DNA of 64,000 nucleotides from Metridium senile (lineage: Eukaryota > Cnidaria > Anthozoa > Actiniaria > Metridiidae). Where the stretch lies: contig OX459110.1 of the NCBI GenBank assembly GCA_949775045.1, forward strand, positions 12,805,741 through 12,869,740, written 5' to 3'. A program made the translations under genes and the position numbers. The notes under the pieces were generated by a model, which did not search any database, was not told where the DNA came from, and saw only the letters and a list, made by a program, of their open reading frames with translations. Every line of letters begins with the position of its first letter. Position 1 is the stretch's first letter. This document shows positions 1-11,675 of the stretch, one piece after another.

Positions 1-162
1 CTACTTTGTTTTCTATTTCTTCAAAACAATACATCTTGCAACACCAAGAAAGACCAAAGAACTTAGAGCAAACCAACACCCTGCATTAAAAAGACCTCTG
101 TAAGTGTCGTTCCTCCAAACTCCAAACCAGAAAACATCTTGGAGCCCCAAGAAGACCAGACG

Positions 163-252
163 AATCTTCTCCAAAAAGGTGATATCACCTTTTTGAATCT
201 TCTCCAAAAAGGTGATATCACCTTTTTGAATCTTCTCCAAAAAGGTGATATC
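163..252. repeat. 33-bp tandem repeat with a palindromic core
   Basis: About 2.7 copies of a 33-bp unit start at 163, 196 and 229. Each unit contains a near-perfect palindrome centred on GGTGATATCACC flanked by A5/T5. The rest of 1-640 shows no recognisable gene or element. Confidence 0.85.
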
Positions 253-640
253 TACCCTAAGGCAAATTAAATCATGTCATTTTAACATTTTACATTTTTA
301 AAAGACAAAACAACGTAATATCAAACGGCTTATATCTTAGATCCTCAAACGCTCAGATCGTATTTTGAAACAGCAGAATATTACGTGTAATTAAACATAA
401 CGAAACCAGGTATTGTTGACACTAAACAAATACGCTTAAGGGGACATCATCTTTTACCAGCCATATAGAATTCAAAGAATTTGTAGAAGGCGGCTGGATC
501 ACGACTGCCTCTAGGGGCTTTGATTATAACGAGAACAACAGCTTTTGGACTCAAATATAACGGAAACTGGATATGGAAACAGCCCTTTTTAGTGGATCTT
601 CCAAAGGTTAATTTACATAACCATTTGAATAATGAACAAC

Positions 641-895
641 GTTTCGGTCTGTCTTGGGGTTGCAAGATGTATTGTATTCTGGTTTAGAGTTTTTTTTGTA
701 ATACAGGGTATTGTTTTGTTCTAAGTTTCGGTCTGTCTTGGGGTTGCAAGATGTATTGTATTCTGGTCTAGAGTTTTTTTTGTTTTACAGGGCAATGTTT
801 TGTTCTAAGTTTCGGTCTGTCTTGGGAATGCACGATGTATATTGTATTCTGGTTTGGGTTTTATTTTGTTTTACAGGGTATTGTTTTGTTCTAAT
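641..895. repeat. 84-bp tandem repeat, three copies
   Basis: Copies begin at 641, 725 and 809, each starting GTTTCGGTCTGTCTTGGG and ending near TTTTGTTCTAA. The third copy is slightly diverged. No coding capacity was found. 896-1744 holds nothing I recognise. Confidence 0.85.
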
Positions 896-1744
896 TTTAT
901 TTGCTCCTGGTTATTGTTTGATTGTTTGAATGTCCAGGATCTCTGCCAGCATTGCACAGCTCGTGGTGTTCCTAGAATGTTCCAAGGTGAATTTCGGAGA
1001 ACAGGAGGGGGAGGATAAAGGTCGTGAAGTTACTTTTGGAAAAGCAGAAGTCATAATTCTAGCTATGCGCAGATATCATTAATGGCATATCTTAATCTCT
1101 TATAACATTCTTTTCTCTTTATAGTCTTATGACATTCTTTCTGTCATTTTGAAATTCCAACTTTTTAGATCCAATTTTTTGCTTCCTTAAAAGGAATCTT
1201 TTTGGAGCAATTTAAGACTACATGCAGAGAGAGATTATGTAACCTGTTCCACCTTCCGTATGCAGTATACTTTTCATAACCTAGCAAATTAAAACCTAGT
1301 GCATTTACTAGAGCAGAATAAGCATTTGAGCTAACCTATTTGACTTTTGAGGGGGGATTGGAAGATTTTGAAAAAAAAGGGTCTAAAAACATTTCGTGCA
1401 AGGCAAAATCTCCAATAAAAATCCGAGCGCTTGCCAGCGGGCTAAAAAAAATTTCTTGCACGGACCAAATCTTGGTGAGATGCAGACCCATACTTAGCCA
1501 ACATTTTAAAATTGTATATTTTGGCGCACAGCACTGATTGCATGTTGACATTATTTTACATATATGTATTGTTGTTTTTCGAGGGGAAAACTAGCTGAAA
1601 AGACATTTTGGCCGCGTATGTAAAACTATTTATAACCTCTGTCTATAGTCACGCTGTGCCTTGGTGTTTTACATTACAAATAATCCTCTACAAAAGGAAA
1701 TGCTATCAAAACTTCTAAGTTTGGACAGGGGTTAAGTTTTGTGT

Positions 1745-1985
1745 GAACTTCGTACTAACAAGTTTGAATACTATGGATATTTGGAATAAAATAACTTCTT
1801 ACTAATAAAAGAACTTCGTACTAACAAGTTTGAATACTATGGATATTTGGAATAAAATAACTTCTTACTAATAAAAGAACTTCGTACTAACAAGTTTGAA
1901 TACTATGGATATTTGGAATAAAAGAACTTCTTACTAATATAAGAACTTCGTATTAACAAGTTTGAATATTATGGAAAACATGGAA
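1745..1985. repeat. 66-bp tandem repeat, about 3.6 copies
   Basis: Units start at 1745, 1811, 1877 and 1943 with GAACTTCGTACTAACAAG and are nearly identical, so the array is recent. 1986-2350 shows no recognisable feature. Confidence 0.85.
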
Positions 1986-2557
1986 TTTGTTATCCAAAAT
2001 TAAATTTCGAATAAAGAACTTTTTCTCAAACAACTGCAGAAAACGATGCATCCACATGCAGTTACATCATTCCAAAAATCATCTGAGAAGTGGTTACTCA
2101 AATGCACTGATGAGTGTACCCCTTTTATATGGTTACTTTCAGATTTTTATGTTTTCAGTTTACGGATTTACGTGCCCAACGCCCTAGTCTAATACAACAC
2201 CGTTCTAAAACACTTTTATTGTCTTTTTTGTTTGTTTGCTTGTTGTGTTTTGTGTGCGTGTGTTGATCATGATGGGAAATATTGTCTCTACTATAGTTAT
2301 ATTCTATTTGTTATATGAAGGAGTTAATTATCACTTATTACAAGATCAAATAAATGGAAAATAGCGAGTAAACTAGTATAGGCTGCGTCGGTGTTTGATA
2401 TACATGATAGGTACTATAATGAAATTTGTAACACCGTAAAAAATGTTAACTTGACTTTACTGACGTTTCGAGCTTTAGCCCTTCGTCGGAGTAAAAGATC
2501 ATTAAACTAAGAAAAGGAAAGTAGTCTAAGATAAGATTAATCTTAATTGTATTTTTC

Positions 2558-2900
2558 TCTATAAAACCTTGACTATCACTAACACTTATTTATTTTCAAT
2601 AAGTTAAAAGTTTGTACGCCTCGTTTGTCAGTTACAAGTTCTTTTTGACAAGGTGTTTAATATTGTCCTCAGAAAGGTTCTGCCCTACAGAGAGTTTAAA
2701 GTCCAACCTTAAGTATTATCTAAAGTATCATCTTTGTGTAAATTTTTCTATAAAACTTTGACTATCATTTACTAGTCTATGTTCAATTTGTTAGACCTTT
2801 ATACGCCTCGCTTGTTTACAAGCTCTTTTTGACATGGTGTTTCCCCCTGGTGTATATTGTCCTCAAGCATTTTCTGCCCTACGGAGAGGTTTAAGTCCAA
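2558..2900. repeat. Diverged direct duplication, about 187 bp
   Basis: The segment beginning CTATAAAACCTTGACTATCA near 2560 recurs, diverged, near 2748. Both copies carry TACGCCTCG, TTTTTGACA and a CTGCCCTAC..GAGAG block. Confidence 0.7.
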
Positions 2901-2994
2901 TCAGCATGAACCACGACTAATGGCATTTTAATGGCAAGGTAGTCATCTTCACTATGTGATATTTAAGAACGAACAAATGACCTTAACTGACATC

Positions 2995-3315
2995 AATTAG
3001 CTTGTTTGATCCTATAATCGCTTTATTGTCTTAAAGTATTGATATTTGCTAAAGTACTTGTAAGTACGCACACAAAAAAATAAGGTGGCTCCTAGTGGTT
3101 CTATTTTGCTCACACTTCCCTTTATAAAACCGCTGATATTATATCAATTATATATTGATAATATTATATCAATTAGCTTGTTTGCTCATCTAATCGCCTT
3201 ATTGTCTTAAAGTATTGATTTTTTCTAAAGTACTTGTAAGTACGCACACAAAAAAATAAGGTGGCTCCTAGTGGTTCTATTTTGCTCACACTTCCCTTTA
3301 TAAAACCGCTGATAT
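2995..3315. repeat. 176-bp direct duplication
   Basis: The sequence starting AATTAGCTTGTTTG at 2995 is repeated almost exactly at 3171, including TAAGGTGGCTCCTAGTGG and the ending AACCGCTGATAT. The spacing is 176 bp. Confidence 0.85.
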
Positions 3316-3571
3316 AAAAATCTTGCTTTAGTTCAATGGAACTGATTTTTTGAACAGATATTATATATGCGTTAAAGTATTCATCAATGCACTTTTTATG
3401 TTAATTAACGTTTCCATACAAAATTACAAAGATAGTTATCAAAATTACAAAAAAACTGTTATTTACAAATAGAAAATAGACAAAAAAAGATGAGAAGAAG
3501 TGTGTGTGGTTGTCGAAGTAGTAAAAACTTTCTTGTCGACAAACACAAACCCTACCACTCCCCATCCCCTC

Positions 3572-4055
3572 CGTTTTTCTTTTGTTCAAATATTTCCAGC
3601 AATACTTCATTCCATGCTTTGGCATGCTGTGTATATCTACCATCACGGTGGCCCCTCACCATGAACTAAAGTAAACAACAGTCGAAGATAAAGTGGGCTT
3701 CAAGTCTAACAACTTTCTGGTCAACAAACATAAATGAATCCTACCCCGTTTTTCTTTTGTTCAAATATTTCCAGCAATACTTCTTTGTATGCTTTGGCAT
3801 GCTGTGTATATCTACCATCACGGTGGCCCCTCACCATGAACTAAAGTAAACAACAGTCGAAGATAAAGTGGGCTTCAAGTCTAACAACTTTCTGGTCAAC
3901 AAACATAAATGAACCCTACCCCATTTTTCTTTTGTTCAAATATTTCCAGCAATACTTCTTTGTATGTTTTGGCATGCTGTGTATACCTACCATCACGGTG
4001 GCCCCTCACCATGTTCTAAAGTAAACAACAGTCGAAGATAAAGTGGGCTTTAAGT
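3572..4055. repeat. 175-bp tandem repeat, three copies
   Basis: Units begin at about 3572, 3747 and 3922 (TTTTTCTTTTGTTCAAATAT). Each contains CATCACGGTGGCCCCTCACC and ends in AAGATAAAGTGGGCTT. Only the last copy is clearly degraded. Confidence 0.85.
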
Positions 4056-4198
4056 CAATTGAAACGGAAATAGGAAACTGTGAGCACGAAGAACAAAAAT
4101 TTGGACAATTTTGGAAAACATGATGGTAACAGACGGAAACACAGAAAAAGGGTTCACGGAAGGAGAAAGGAAGGAATTGAAAAAGGTTTTGAACTCAT

Positions 4199-4482
4199 AA
4201 GGCCGGTACACACTAGGCGACAAGTCGGTGCAACACGACGCGGCGACACGTCGCTTCGTGTGTACTGCTTCCAAAACACGTCGCCGCGAAACTATTTTCA
4301 ATGATTTTGTTGCTGCGACCTGACACACGAATTCAAACCAGTTTGAATTTGTGCGACGTGTCGCAGGGACAAAAATTGCCAAAAAAAACACAACTATACG
4401 TGTCCACGAGGGGAATTGTCGCCGCAACGTCAGTGTCGCCAAGTCGTGTTGCTGCGACTTGTCGCCAAGTGTGTACCTTTTC
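4199..4482. mobile_element. MITE with GGTACACACT..GGCGACAAGTCG ends
   Basis: The left end GGTACACACTAGGCGACAAG is mirrored on the right by CTTGTCGCCAAGTGTGTACC. The interior is rich in TGTCGC/GCGACA motifs. The element is about 280 bp, noncoding and non-autonomous. The target duplication is not clear, so the superfamily is left open. Confidence 0.7.
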
Positions 4483-4559
4483 ATAGTCTATGAAAACCTC
4501 TTGAAAAGCCTTTGAAAACCTTATGAAAACCCTAATTGAATTTATTCCCTTATTGAGAA

Positions 4560-5560
4560 ATTTAGTAAACCTGGAGAATTCTACGGAAAGGGCGGGCGGA
4601 TGGAAAAGGAAGCTAACAAAATAGTTTTTGAAATCCTACTGTGAACACGGAGGACAAGAGAAAGCTGATAAACGCGAAGGTAACATGGTGGAAAGGCGTT
4701 TAAGGACGGGCGAAGAAAGAAGAAAACGAAAAAAGGGTTTTTGAGATCTTACTGTGAGTTAGCCTGTGTGAGCTAGCCTGCGTGCACGAAGGCTAAGTGA
4801 GTACTAAGAACAAACAAAAACTGTTAAGGTAACATATAGGAAACACGGGAAAGGGCGGGCGAAGGAGGAGATGAGAAAGCTTTATTGAAATTTGGAGTTT
4901 GATCACAACACAAGAAGAATTATAATAATGTTAATGAAAACTAAGAAGTTTATAACTTCTGAAACTGCTCAACTGTACATTACCAAAACCTGTTAAACAA
5001 TGAATATTGTGAAAATCCCTAAAGAGAACGGGCAGCAGCAGGAGGGAAGAGCTTAAAGTTACTCAAATATAACTGCAAGAACGATAAACTAGGAATTTTG
5101 ATGTTTTTCCAAAAACTACATGTACAATGGGAAGGAAACGAGGCGGAAACACTTGCCGGGCGGAAATAATAAGGAAGAGAAATATTATTGCAGTCTAGTA
5201 TGAAACTCTGTACACGGAAAGTAAGCATGTTGATTATATTAAAAAAAATAAAAACGTGCGGAAAACAGGAGTTAACACTGGAAAGAGTGGGCGGGTGGAA
5301 GGACGAAGTAAATGAAAAATGTATAATACCTATTGAGAAACTGTGAACACGGAATGTGAACAAAATTACCAAAAACTGCTAATTGAGAAAGCTACACTGA
5401 TAGCGGAAACACAGAAAAGGGTGGGCGGCAGGAGGTGAAAAACATTTTAAAACCTATTCAGAAACTGTGGACACGAATTTAACTACATTGATAGCGGAAA
5501 CACAGAAAAGGGCGGGCGGAAGGAAGGAGGAAAAACGAAAACTAGTTAGAAACTATGTAC
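4560..5560. repeat. Diverged repeat of GGCGGGCGGAAGG-type units
   Basis: Purine-rich blocks such as CGGAAACACAGAAAAGGG, GGGCGGGCGGA and AACTGTGAACACGG recur irregularly at about 4600, 4690, 4850, 5030, 5150, 5290, 5410 and 5500, with a related block at 4080-4190. This looks like an old satellite. No coding region was found. Confidence 0.5.
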
Positions 5561-5561
5561 T

Positions 5562-5753
5562 GGGTCAAAACACGGTATTTGGAATGTTATGGATGGGAAG
5601 ACAAAACTTTTTCTTTACCTGCATGTAGCTACTTAACTATAGAAAATTTTACCATAATTGCATATTAACATCAGATACCTACCAGTACTACAGGCACATA
5701 AACAAAGTGTTACGGAGGGGAACAGAGAAAACAAAATACCGTGTTTTGACCCT
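5562..5753. repeat. Inverted repeat, 19-bp arms
   Basis: GGGTCAAAACACGGTATTT at 5562-5580 is exactly complementary to 5735-5753. The 154-bp interior is unremarkable. This is a short foldback element or MITE without an evident target duplication. Confidence 0.7.
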
Positions 5754-6195
5754 ACTCAAAATAGAACATTGATTTAAATCTAATTTGCAACTCAGTGCAA
5801 AATAGAATAAGGGCTGCTAATACGGAAGAAACCCCCTAAGGCGGTCATGTAATGTACTTATTAGTTATCGATCTTTCAAGCCTGTTGGTGTTGCATTTCA
5901 CCTTGCGCATTGATTGGACTGCGAAACAGTCCCCACTTGTTTAGCCTGAAAAAACAGACGTTCTCTTTTCTAAGGATACCACTTTTCCCAACAATTTTAA
6001 ACATGGTACTCAATTAGTTTCAACTCGTTTCTTAAGACTGCTTCGCAGTTTTAAAGTGCGACTTCTGCCACCCAAACAAATTTCGAAATATATAGTTTTT
6101 GAGTTCAAACAAAAAAATTGTAATGGTTCTCACAGGCTATACTAAGATCTTTCTTATAATGAAAATCATTAGCATCTACGCGTACCTAGGGTTCG

Positions 6196-6256
6196 TTTCA
6201 AAACCTCCGCCGATCACCCACTACCACGCCTACCACTTGAAAAAGGGAGTACCCCA
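6196..6256. mobile_element. Fragment of the GGGGGTACTCC MITE family
   Basis: The segment with TCAAAACCTCCGCCGATCAC and CCACTTGAAAAAGGGAGTAC matches the right half of the intact 243-bp element at 56755-56997. It is truncated and diverged, and lies against the right arm of the foldback element. Confidence 0.6.
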
Positions 6257-6302
6257 AGGGCTAAAGCTCGAAACGTCAGTAAAGTTAAGTCAACATTTTT
6301 TA

Positions 6303-6756
6303 CGGTGTTACACATTTCATTCTATTACCTATCGTTTATATCAAACACCGACGCAGCCTATACTAGTTAACTCGCTAGTTTCTATTTCTATTTTTACGGT
6401 GTTACAAATTTCATTCTATTACCTATCGTTTATACCAAACACCGACGCAGCCTATACTAGTTTACTCGCTAGTTTCTATTTCTATTTTTGCGGTGTTACA
6501 AATTTCATTCTATTACCTATCGTTTATATCAAACACCGACGCAGCCTATACTAGTTTACTCGCTAGTTTCTATTTCTATTTTTGCGGTGTTACAAATTTC
6601 ATTCTATTACCTATCGTTTATATCAAACACCGACGCAGCCTACACTAGTTTACTCGCTAGTTTCTATTTCTATTTTTGCGGTGTTACAAATTTCATTCTA
6701 TTACCTATCATTTATATCAAACACCGACGCAGCCTATACTAGTTTACTCGCTAGTT
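6303..6756 (+). repeat. 94-bp tandem array, five copies
   Basis: Units begin CGGTGTTACA at 6303, 6397, 6491, 6585 and 6679 with an exact 94-bp period and few differences, ending near CTCGCTAGTTT. Open frames across it are repeat artefacts. 6757-7190 shows nothing recognisable. Confidence 0.9.
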
Positions 6757-7194
6757 TTCCGATTTGTATTTATGTACTCCAGCCTGGACTTCAATCTATT
6801 GTTTCATGATCAGTGCAGTGAATCACGGAAAGGTCCTTTGCTGCTGGCTATTTTAAGGTTATTTTAAGCGAGAAAAAAAACCTGTGATAAATTGGTTACA
6901 CTGCAGGCTATTTCTCTGCCTCGGGCTACTTGACGGTCGTTGAAAATATATTAAAATTACTCTAAGTAATGGAGGGTCATATAGGTCAGAAATCTGGCGC
7001 AAAAGAAAGCTTAAAAGAGAAACTTAAGCTAGTTTAGAAAAATCCGAATAGTGAGCATAATCATGTGCAAAAATATTTAACGTATGGGTAGTGAGAGTGA
7101 GTCTGAGTCTCCCTAATTGGTAGGACACATGTGCCTGGCCAGAAAATTGACTCTTAAAAATGAGTCTACCTTATAAAAACCGTATTAAATTTTG

Positions 7195-7560
7195 GATAAG
7201 ATCCTGGTGTTACACTAAATTGAAACATGTTCCTTTTTATTAAGTTGGTCATAATGCCTTTTCATCGTATTTATCCAATGAGAATAGACTAGTACAACAA
7301 TATGCAAGTAAATTTGGTAAGCTCCTTGTGTTACCCTAAATTAAAAGGTTAATTTTTATCAAGTTGATCAAAATGCATTTTATATATCCCATTTGGATGC
7401 ATTGTTATGCCACACAAATACATAAAAAGTGGAGAATAGACTAGTAGAACCGTATGTGAGTATATTTGATAAGCTCCTTTTTATTAAGTTGTTCATAATG
7501 CATTTTATATTTCTAATCTTGATGCATTGTTATGCCACACAAATGCATGAGAAGTGGAGG
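7195..7560. repeat. Diverged tandem repeat, units of about 120-155 bp
   Basis: Three diverged units share TAAGCTCCT, TTTTTATTAAGTTG.TCA and AATGCATTTTATAT motifs at about 7195, 7316 and 7470. 7561-8166 contains no feature I can support. Confidence 0.5.
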
Positions 7561-8166
7561 GACATCAAATTCATATACATGTACTTACTCATATATTTAC
7601 TGTTGTGGATGAAGAAATTATTGTATTGTATCGTCAAAAAAAAATTGAGCAGTCCCAAGTGTGGGCAAAGTTTATGTTCAATAGCCTGTCTATGCCCGCA
7701 CTCCCCCTGTTGGGGCAAAACATTGATAGGTGCATAAGTCTTACGCTAAATTAAGGTCAGTGTTGGAAACTAATTTAGATAGTCCCAATTGAATTAGTGT
7801 ACTAGCTATTAATTTGAGGATTATGGTGCAGATGTCCTAAGGTCATCAGGCTGCATTGTAGCATGTAACTTGATAAGAATGTTTTTTCTAGATTTGATGG
7901 GTTCCCTGTGGTGACAGACTATTAGACCAAGAGGTCATGATTGACTAATCCGGTGGAACAGAAATCCATGGTGAGAAAAATGAAGCCAAACAAAGTACTC
8001 TATTATAGGTAACAAATACGATAGTCTGAGCAAATAAAGAAAGATTTTGGCCTCTAAAAACTGAATGTTATGCACTATACCAGATGTAAACATGCTTATG
8101 TTATTTATTTAATACTTGTATCATCATCATCACTACAGACTATAAAATAAATTAATGTTATTATAA

Positions 8167-8385
8167 ATGGAAACTAGCAAGTGAACTAGTATAGGCTGCG
8201 TCGGTGTTTGATATAAACGATAGGTAATAGAATGAAATTTGTACATGGAAACTAGCGAGTAAACTAGTATAGGCTGCGTCAGTGTTTGATATAAACGATA
8301 GGTAATAGAATGAAATTTGTACATGGAAACTAGCCAGTAAACTAGTATAGGTTGTGTCTGTGTTTGATATAAACAATACTTTCAA
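8167..8385 (-). repeat. 78-bp tandem array of the same dispersed repeat
   Basis: Units start at 8167, 8245 and 8323. They are the reverse complement of the 94-bp module at 6303-6756 but lack 16 bp per unit. Frames across the array are artefacts. 8386-8984 holds no recognised feature. Confidence 0.85.
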
Positions 8386-8984
8386 CATTCCCATGAAAGA
8401 ACAAGAAATTTTCTGAACAGTTTTTCTTAACAAATTAAAATATAACACACAAGACGAGTTGCACAAGACATATATAAATAGCTATGACAAAAGTGACAGT
8501 GTTGCATTTCTCTGCTAAACCAACAGTACACAAGATAGGGTCAAAAGGATCAAATGCCCTCCAGCATTTTAAGCATATGTACCAGATTAATGGGCAATAT
8601 TAATGTGACGCCCTACTGCTTGTAGAGCCAATCACAGCAGGTAAATGAGCTAAAAATTGACCATGGAGAAAGATAACTATTTCCCGTATTTAATTGGATA
8701 AAATTTTGATTGATTAGTGTTTAGTGGTTTGGATAGTTTACTAAGAATAGTTTAAGAAAGTACTTTAATTATAGAAAAAAATGATTTAAATGTTATGACA
8801 GAAAAAAGAACTCTGCATGAGTTAGAAGATTTATCAGATTATTACAGTTATACTTTTAAGTAACAAATAATAACAAGGGAGGGAGGGTCAGGTCTTTTTG
8901 TTTTAAGCATCTTCATAACAAACTTCCCGTTTCCTCCCCACCCAAATAAGAACAAAACTCTATAAGTATTATATATTGAAGTGT

Positions 8985-9270
8985 TTTGTGTCTTGATCAT
9001 CATCATCATCACCTTCATCATCAGTATCACATCAGCATCAATATCATCATCATCATCACACCTTTGTTTAAAGATGACAGTCCTTAATAGTAGCCGTTTT
9101 AGCAATCTGTATCTCCATGTAAGTATCATCATCATTATCACCAACAGTATCACATCAGCATCAATATCATCATCATCATCATCATCATTATCATACCTTT
9201 GTTTACAGAAAGATGTCCCTAATAGTAGCCGCTTTAGCAATCTGTATCTCCATCATCATCATCATAGTTC
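8985..9270. repeat. ATC microsatellite with a duplicated block of about 130 bp
   Basis: Runs of CATCAT at about 8995-9055, 9127-9190 and 9252-9265 separate two near-identical segments (about 9060-9120 and 9196-9252). Both contain AATAGTAGCCG..TTAGCAATCTGTATCTC. Translated, the block gives a leucine-repeat-like FSNLYLH string and the first copy ends in GTAAGT. A coding origin is only a suspicion. Confidence 0.65.
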
Positions 9271-9436
9271 TGTAAGTTCCACAGCTTGAGCAGAAGTCTT
9301 AGAGAAATCGACCTCAATGATGGTGATGCAGATAGACTTTGAATTGTCTTGAGGACAGGGCCAATTGATATCTGAACATCAAAAATATCAAGTCAATTTA
9401 CAATCATCACTGATGATAAAGGTAATTTTTGATAAC

Positions 9437-9512
9437 AATTAAGAAGGAAAACTAACTGTTGTCGAGATGACAACAAAAAGTTGTCTTTTACAGTAAGTTT
9501 TCCTTCTTAATT
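9437..9512. repeat. 76-bp hairpin
   Basis: AATTAAGAAGGAAAACTAAC at 9437-9456 is complementary, with one mismatch, to the segment ending 9512, around a 32-bp loop. Probably a small MITE remnant. Confidence 0.65.
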
Positions 9513-9596
9513 TACAATCAATAAATTATTTACAATGCAGAATCTCATAAGGGGATTAACACATGCAACCATCATATATTTCTTTTGATATATGCT

Positions 9597-10345
9597 CCAG
9601 AATATCTAGGGTCTACCAGAGTCTATAGTGTCTACAAGAGACCACAGTGTCTACAAGAGACCACAGTTCTACAAGAGACCACAGTGTATACAAGAGTCCA
9701 CAGGAGTCTAACAGAGTCTACAGGAGTCTACCAGAGTCTACCAGAGTCTACCAGAGTCTACAGGAGTCTATAGTGTCTACAAGAGACCACAGTGTCCACA
9801 AGAGACCATAGTGTATACAAGAGTCCAAGTCTACAGGAGTCTACCAGAGTCTACAGGATTAGACTCCTCTAGACTCTGGTAGACATTGGTAGACTCCTGT
9901 ATACACTGTAGACTGTTGTATACTCTGCAGTCTCTTGTGGACACTGGCCTCTTATAGATCCTATAGACTCCCGTAGACTCTGGTAGACTCTGGTAGACTC
10001 ATGTAGACTCTGGTGGACTCCTGTAGACTCTGGTAGACTCTGCTAGACTCCTGTAGACTCTGGTAGACTCTGGTAGACTCTGGCAGACTACAGGAGTCTA
10101 CCAAAGTCTACAGGAGCCTAACAGAGTCTACACAAGTCTTTGGGAGTCTACAGGAGTCTATAGTGTCTACATGTTACCAAAGCATCTATAAGAGGCCGCA
10201 GTGTATTTAAGAGTCTACAGTGTATACAAGAGTCTACAGGAGTCTACCAGAGTCTACAGGAGTTTATGGGAGTCTACATGAGTCTATAGTGTGTCACAGT
10301 GTATACAAGAGTCTACAAGAGTCTACCAAATTACAAGTGTACAAC
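9597..10345. repeat. 10-bp satellite, orientation-flipping (copy 1)
   Basis: Degenerate 10-bp units of the form GAGTCTACMR run forward to about 9866, reverse-complemented from about 9867 to 10090, then forward again to about 10345. The same three-block layout opens copy 2 at 21297, so the inversion predates the duplication. Confidence 0.9.
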
Positions 10346-10702
10346 TGAACTTGAACTCATGGATTTTAACACATGGTTTCTTATACTAAAGTAACACTGA
10401 ACAATTATAAAAGGGCAAAGGATGATTTAAAAATTGAAAGCACTGAAATGATATGTTTGCAATCTTGTGTGAGCTTTGAACATTGCACAACGTCGCAGAT
10501 TGTGTAACCGGAAATGGATTAGTTGGTGCATAGTCTGTCATCATTGGTCAAAAAGTGTCTACCTGTCTACCGGAAACAATATGTTCGACCAATCAAAAAT
10601 GGCTTTGTAAAGTAAAGGATTACTGACAAATTTAGCAAGAATTTTGAAGCAGCCATCTTGATTTGAGCTTCAAATACCTTGAAATATGGTTTCAAAACTT
10701 CT

Positions 10703-11675
10703 TAGACTGCGAACAGTCCCTTCTTTTCCCTCCAGATTCCGAGGAAAACGAGAGAAAAATGAGCATTTAAATAAAACACGGACGAGCGGGGATTGGGGGC
10801 GAAAAGGGGGAGGAGCGATGGGAGAGGAAAAGTAGGGACTGCAGACAACACTGTAAAGGTTGAATTCACCGTTGGCTACACAACGGAAAATTCCCATTGG
10901 TCAGAATTAACGATCACTCATCGTCCTGTCAATCAGAACTATCAAGGGACAAACACTTCGGTTGGCTTATCTGGACTGGTCACAGTATGAAAACATAGCC
11001 GAAGGTCCATTGCAGTTTAATAGTTTAGTGAATTTTCTAAACGTGAGATATATTTAGAGACGGAGCAGAGAACTACGGTTGAAAGTCTTCTGAAAAGCCA
11101 GGAGTCTTCTGTTCGATAGAATAGCCAAATAAACAGGAATATAAGAGGGAGATTGCCTACACCAGATCTTCCTGGAACGTTAAATATATTCTCTGTTGAA
11201 ATCGTTGTACTCTTGGCAAAATCACCGTAGAAGTTCTTAAATGAATAACTGCAAACCCTACAGAAATCGTTTACAGTTGAAAGACTGGCCTTCCGACCTC
11301 TCTTGTTAGGGAATTTTTGTCTTAGGCGTCTCCATGCATCATTCTTATTCGCGAAGTTTTATACTAGAAGTTTATGTAGAGAGTTGACCTTGCCAGTGAC
11401 CCAGAAAACATGCTTTAATTATACTTTTTTACTGATTTCTAATTGGATATTTTAATTGGATCTGATTTCATGCAGTCGATAATGACGAGCCGATGATAGT
11501 TTTGACAAGCTGCGAAAAATGGGCGGTAATTCAACCTTTACAGTGTTGTCTGCAGTCCCTACTTTTCCTCTCCCCTCCTCCCCTCCCCAACTCGCCCCCA
11601 ATCCCCGCTCGCTCGTTTTATTAAAGTTAAAATTTTCTGAATTCGGAGGGAAAAGTAGGGACTGCTCGCAGTCTA
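10703..11675. mobile_element. 973-bp non-autonomous element, 9-bp target duplication
   Basis: Long terminal inverted repeats of about 155-170 bp begin TAGACTGCGAACAGTCCC at the left; the right end is complementary. AAAACTTCT flanks both sides (10694-10702 and 11676-11684). Copy 2 of the segmental duplication has a single AAAACTTCT at the matching site, a true empty site. A 9-bp duplication with long TIRs fits Mutator-like (MULE) elements. No transposase ORF; the interior is noncoding. Confidence 0.85.

Larger units (their letters stand above)
2351..6756. mobile_element. Putative large foldback element filled with tandem repeats
   Basis: 2351-2492 and 6244-6756 are inverted copies of the same sequence. 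Both share the block GACGTTTCGAGCTTTAGCCC (inverse GGGCTAAAGCTCGAAACGTC) and a 94-bp module containing CACCGACGCAGCCTATACTA. The right arm has five tandem modules, the left has one. Between the arms lie direct repeats of about 187, 176 and 175 bp, a diverged purine-rich repeat (4560-5560) and nested elements. No transposase ORF was found. The two arms may be unrelated insertions of one family; that they bound a single element is inference. Short palindromic relatives occur near 42715-42900 and 47235-47465. Confidence 0.45.

Noticed and set aside
4050..4484. 144-aa minus-strand frame
   Set aside because: Spans a repeat unit and a palindromic MITE; composition follows the GCGACA repeats.
6099..6867. 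Long overlapping frames repeating FHSITYRLYQTPTQPILV
   Set aside because: They follow the 94-bp tandem module in several frames and appear inverted at 8133-8466. Repeat artefact.
8848..9289. Asp/Ile-rich frames on both strands
   Set aside because: Low-complexity translation of ATC microsatellite.
9585..9773. Open frame encoding ESTRVYRSL-type repeats in the 10-bp satellite (also 21365-21547 and the inverse strand)
   Set aside because: A 10-bp repeat gives a 10-residue periodic peptide in any stop-free frame; both strands and both arrays do it. No start context or splice support.
10670..10990. Overlapping frames of 65-75 aa on both strands
   Set aside because: They cross the terminal inverted repeat of the 973-bp element and its target site.
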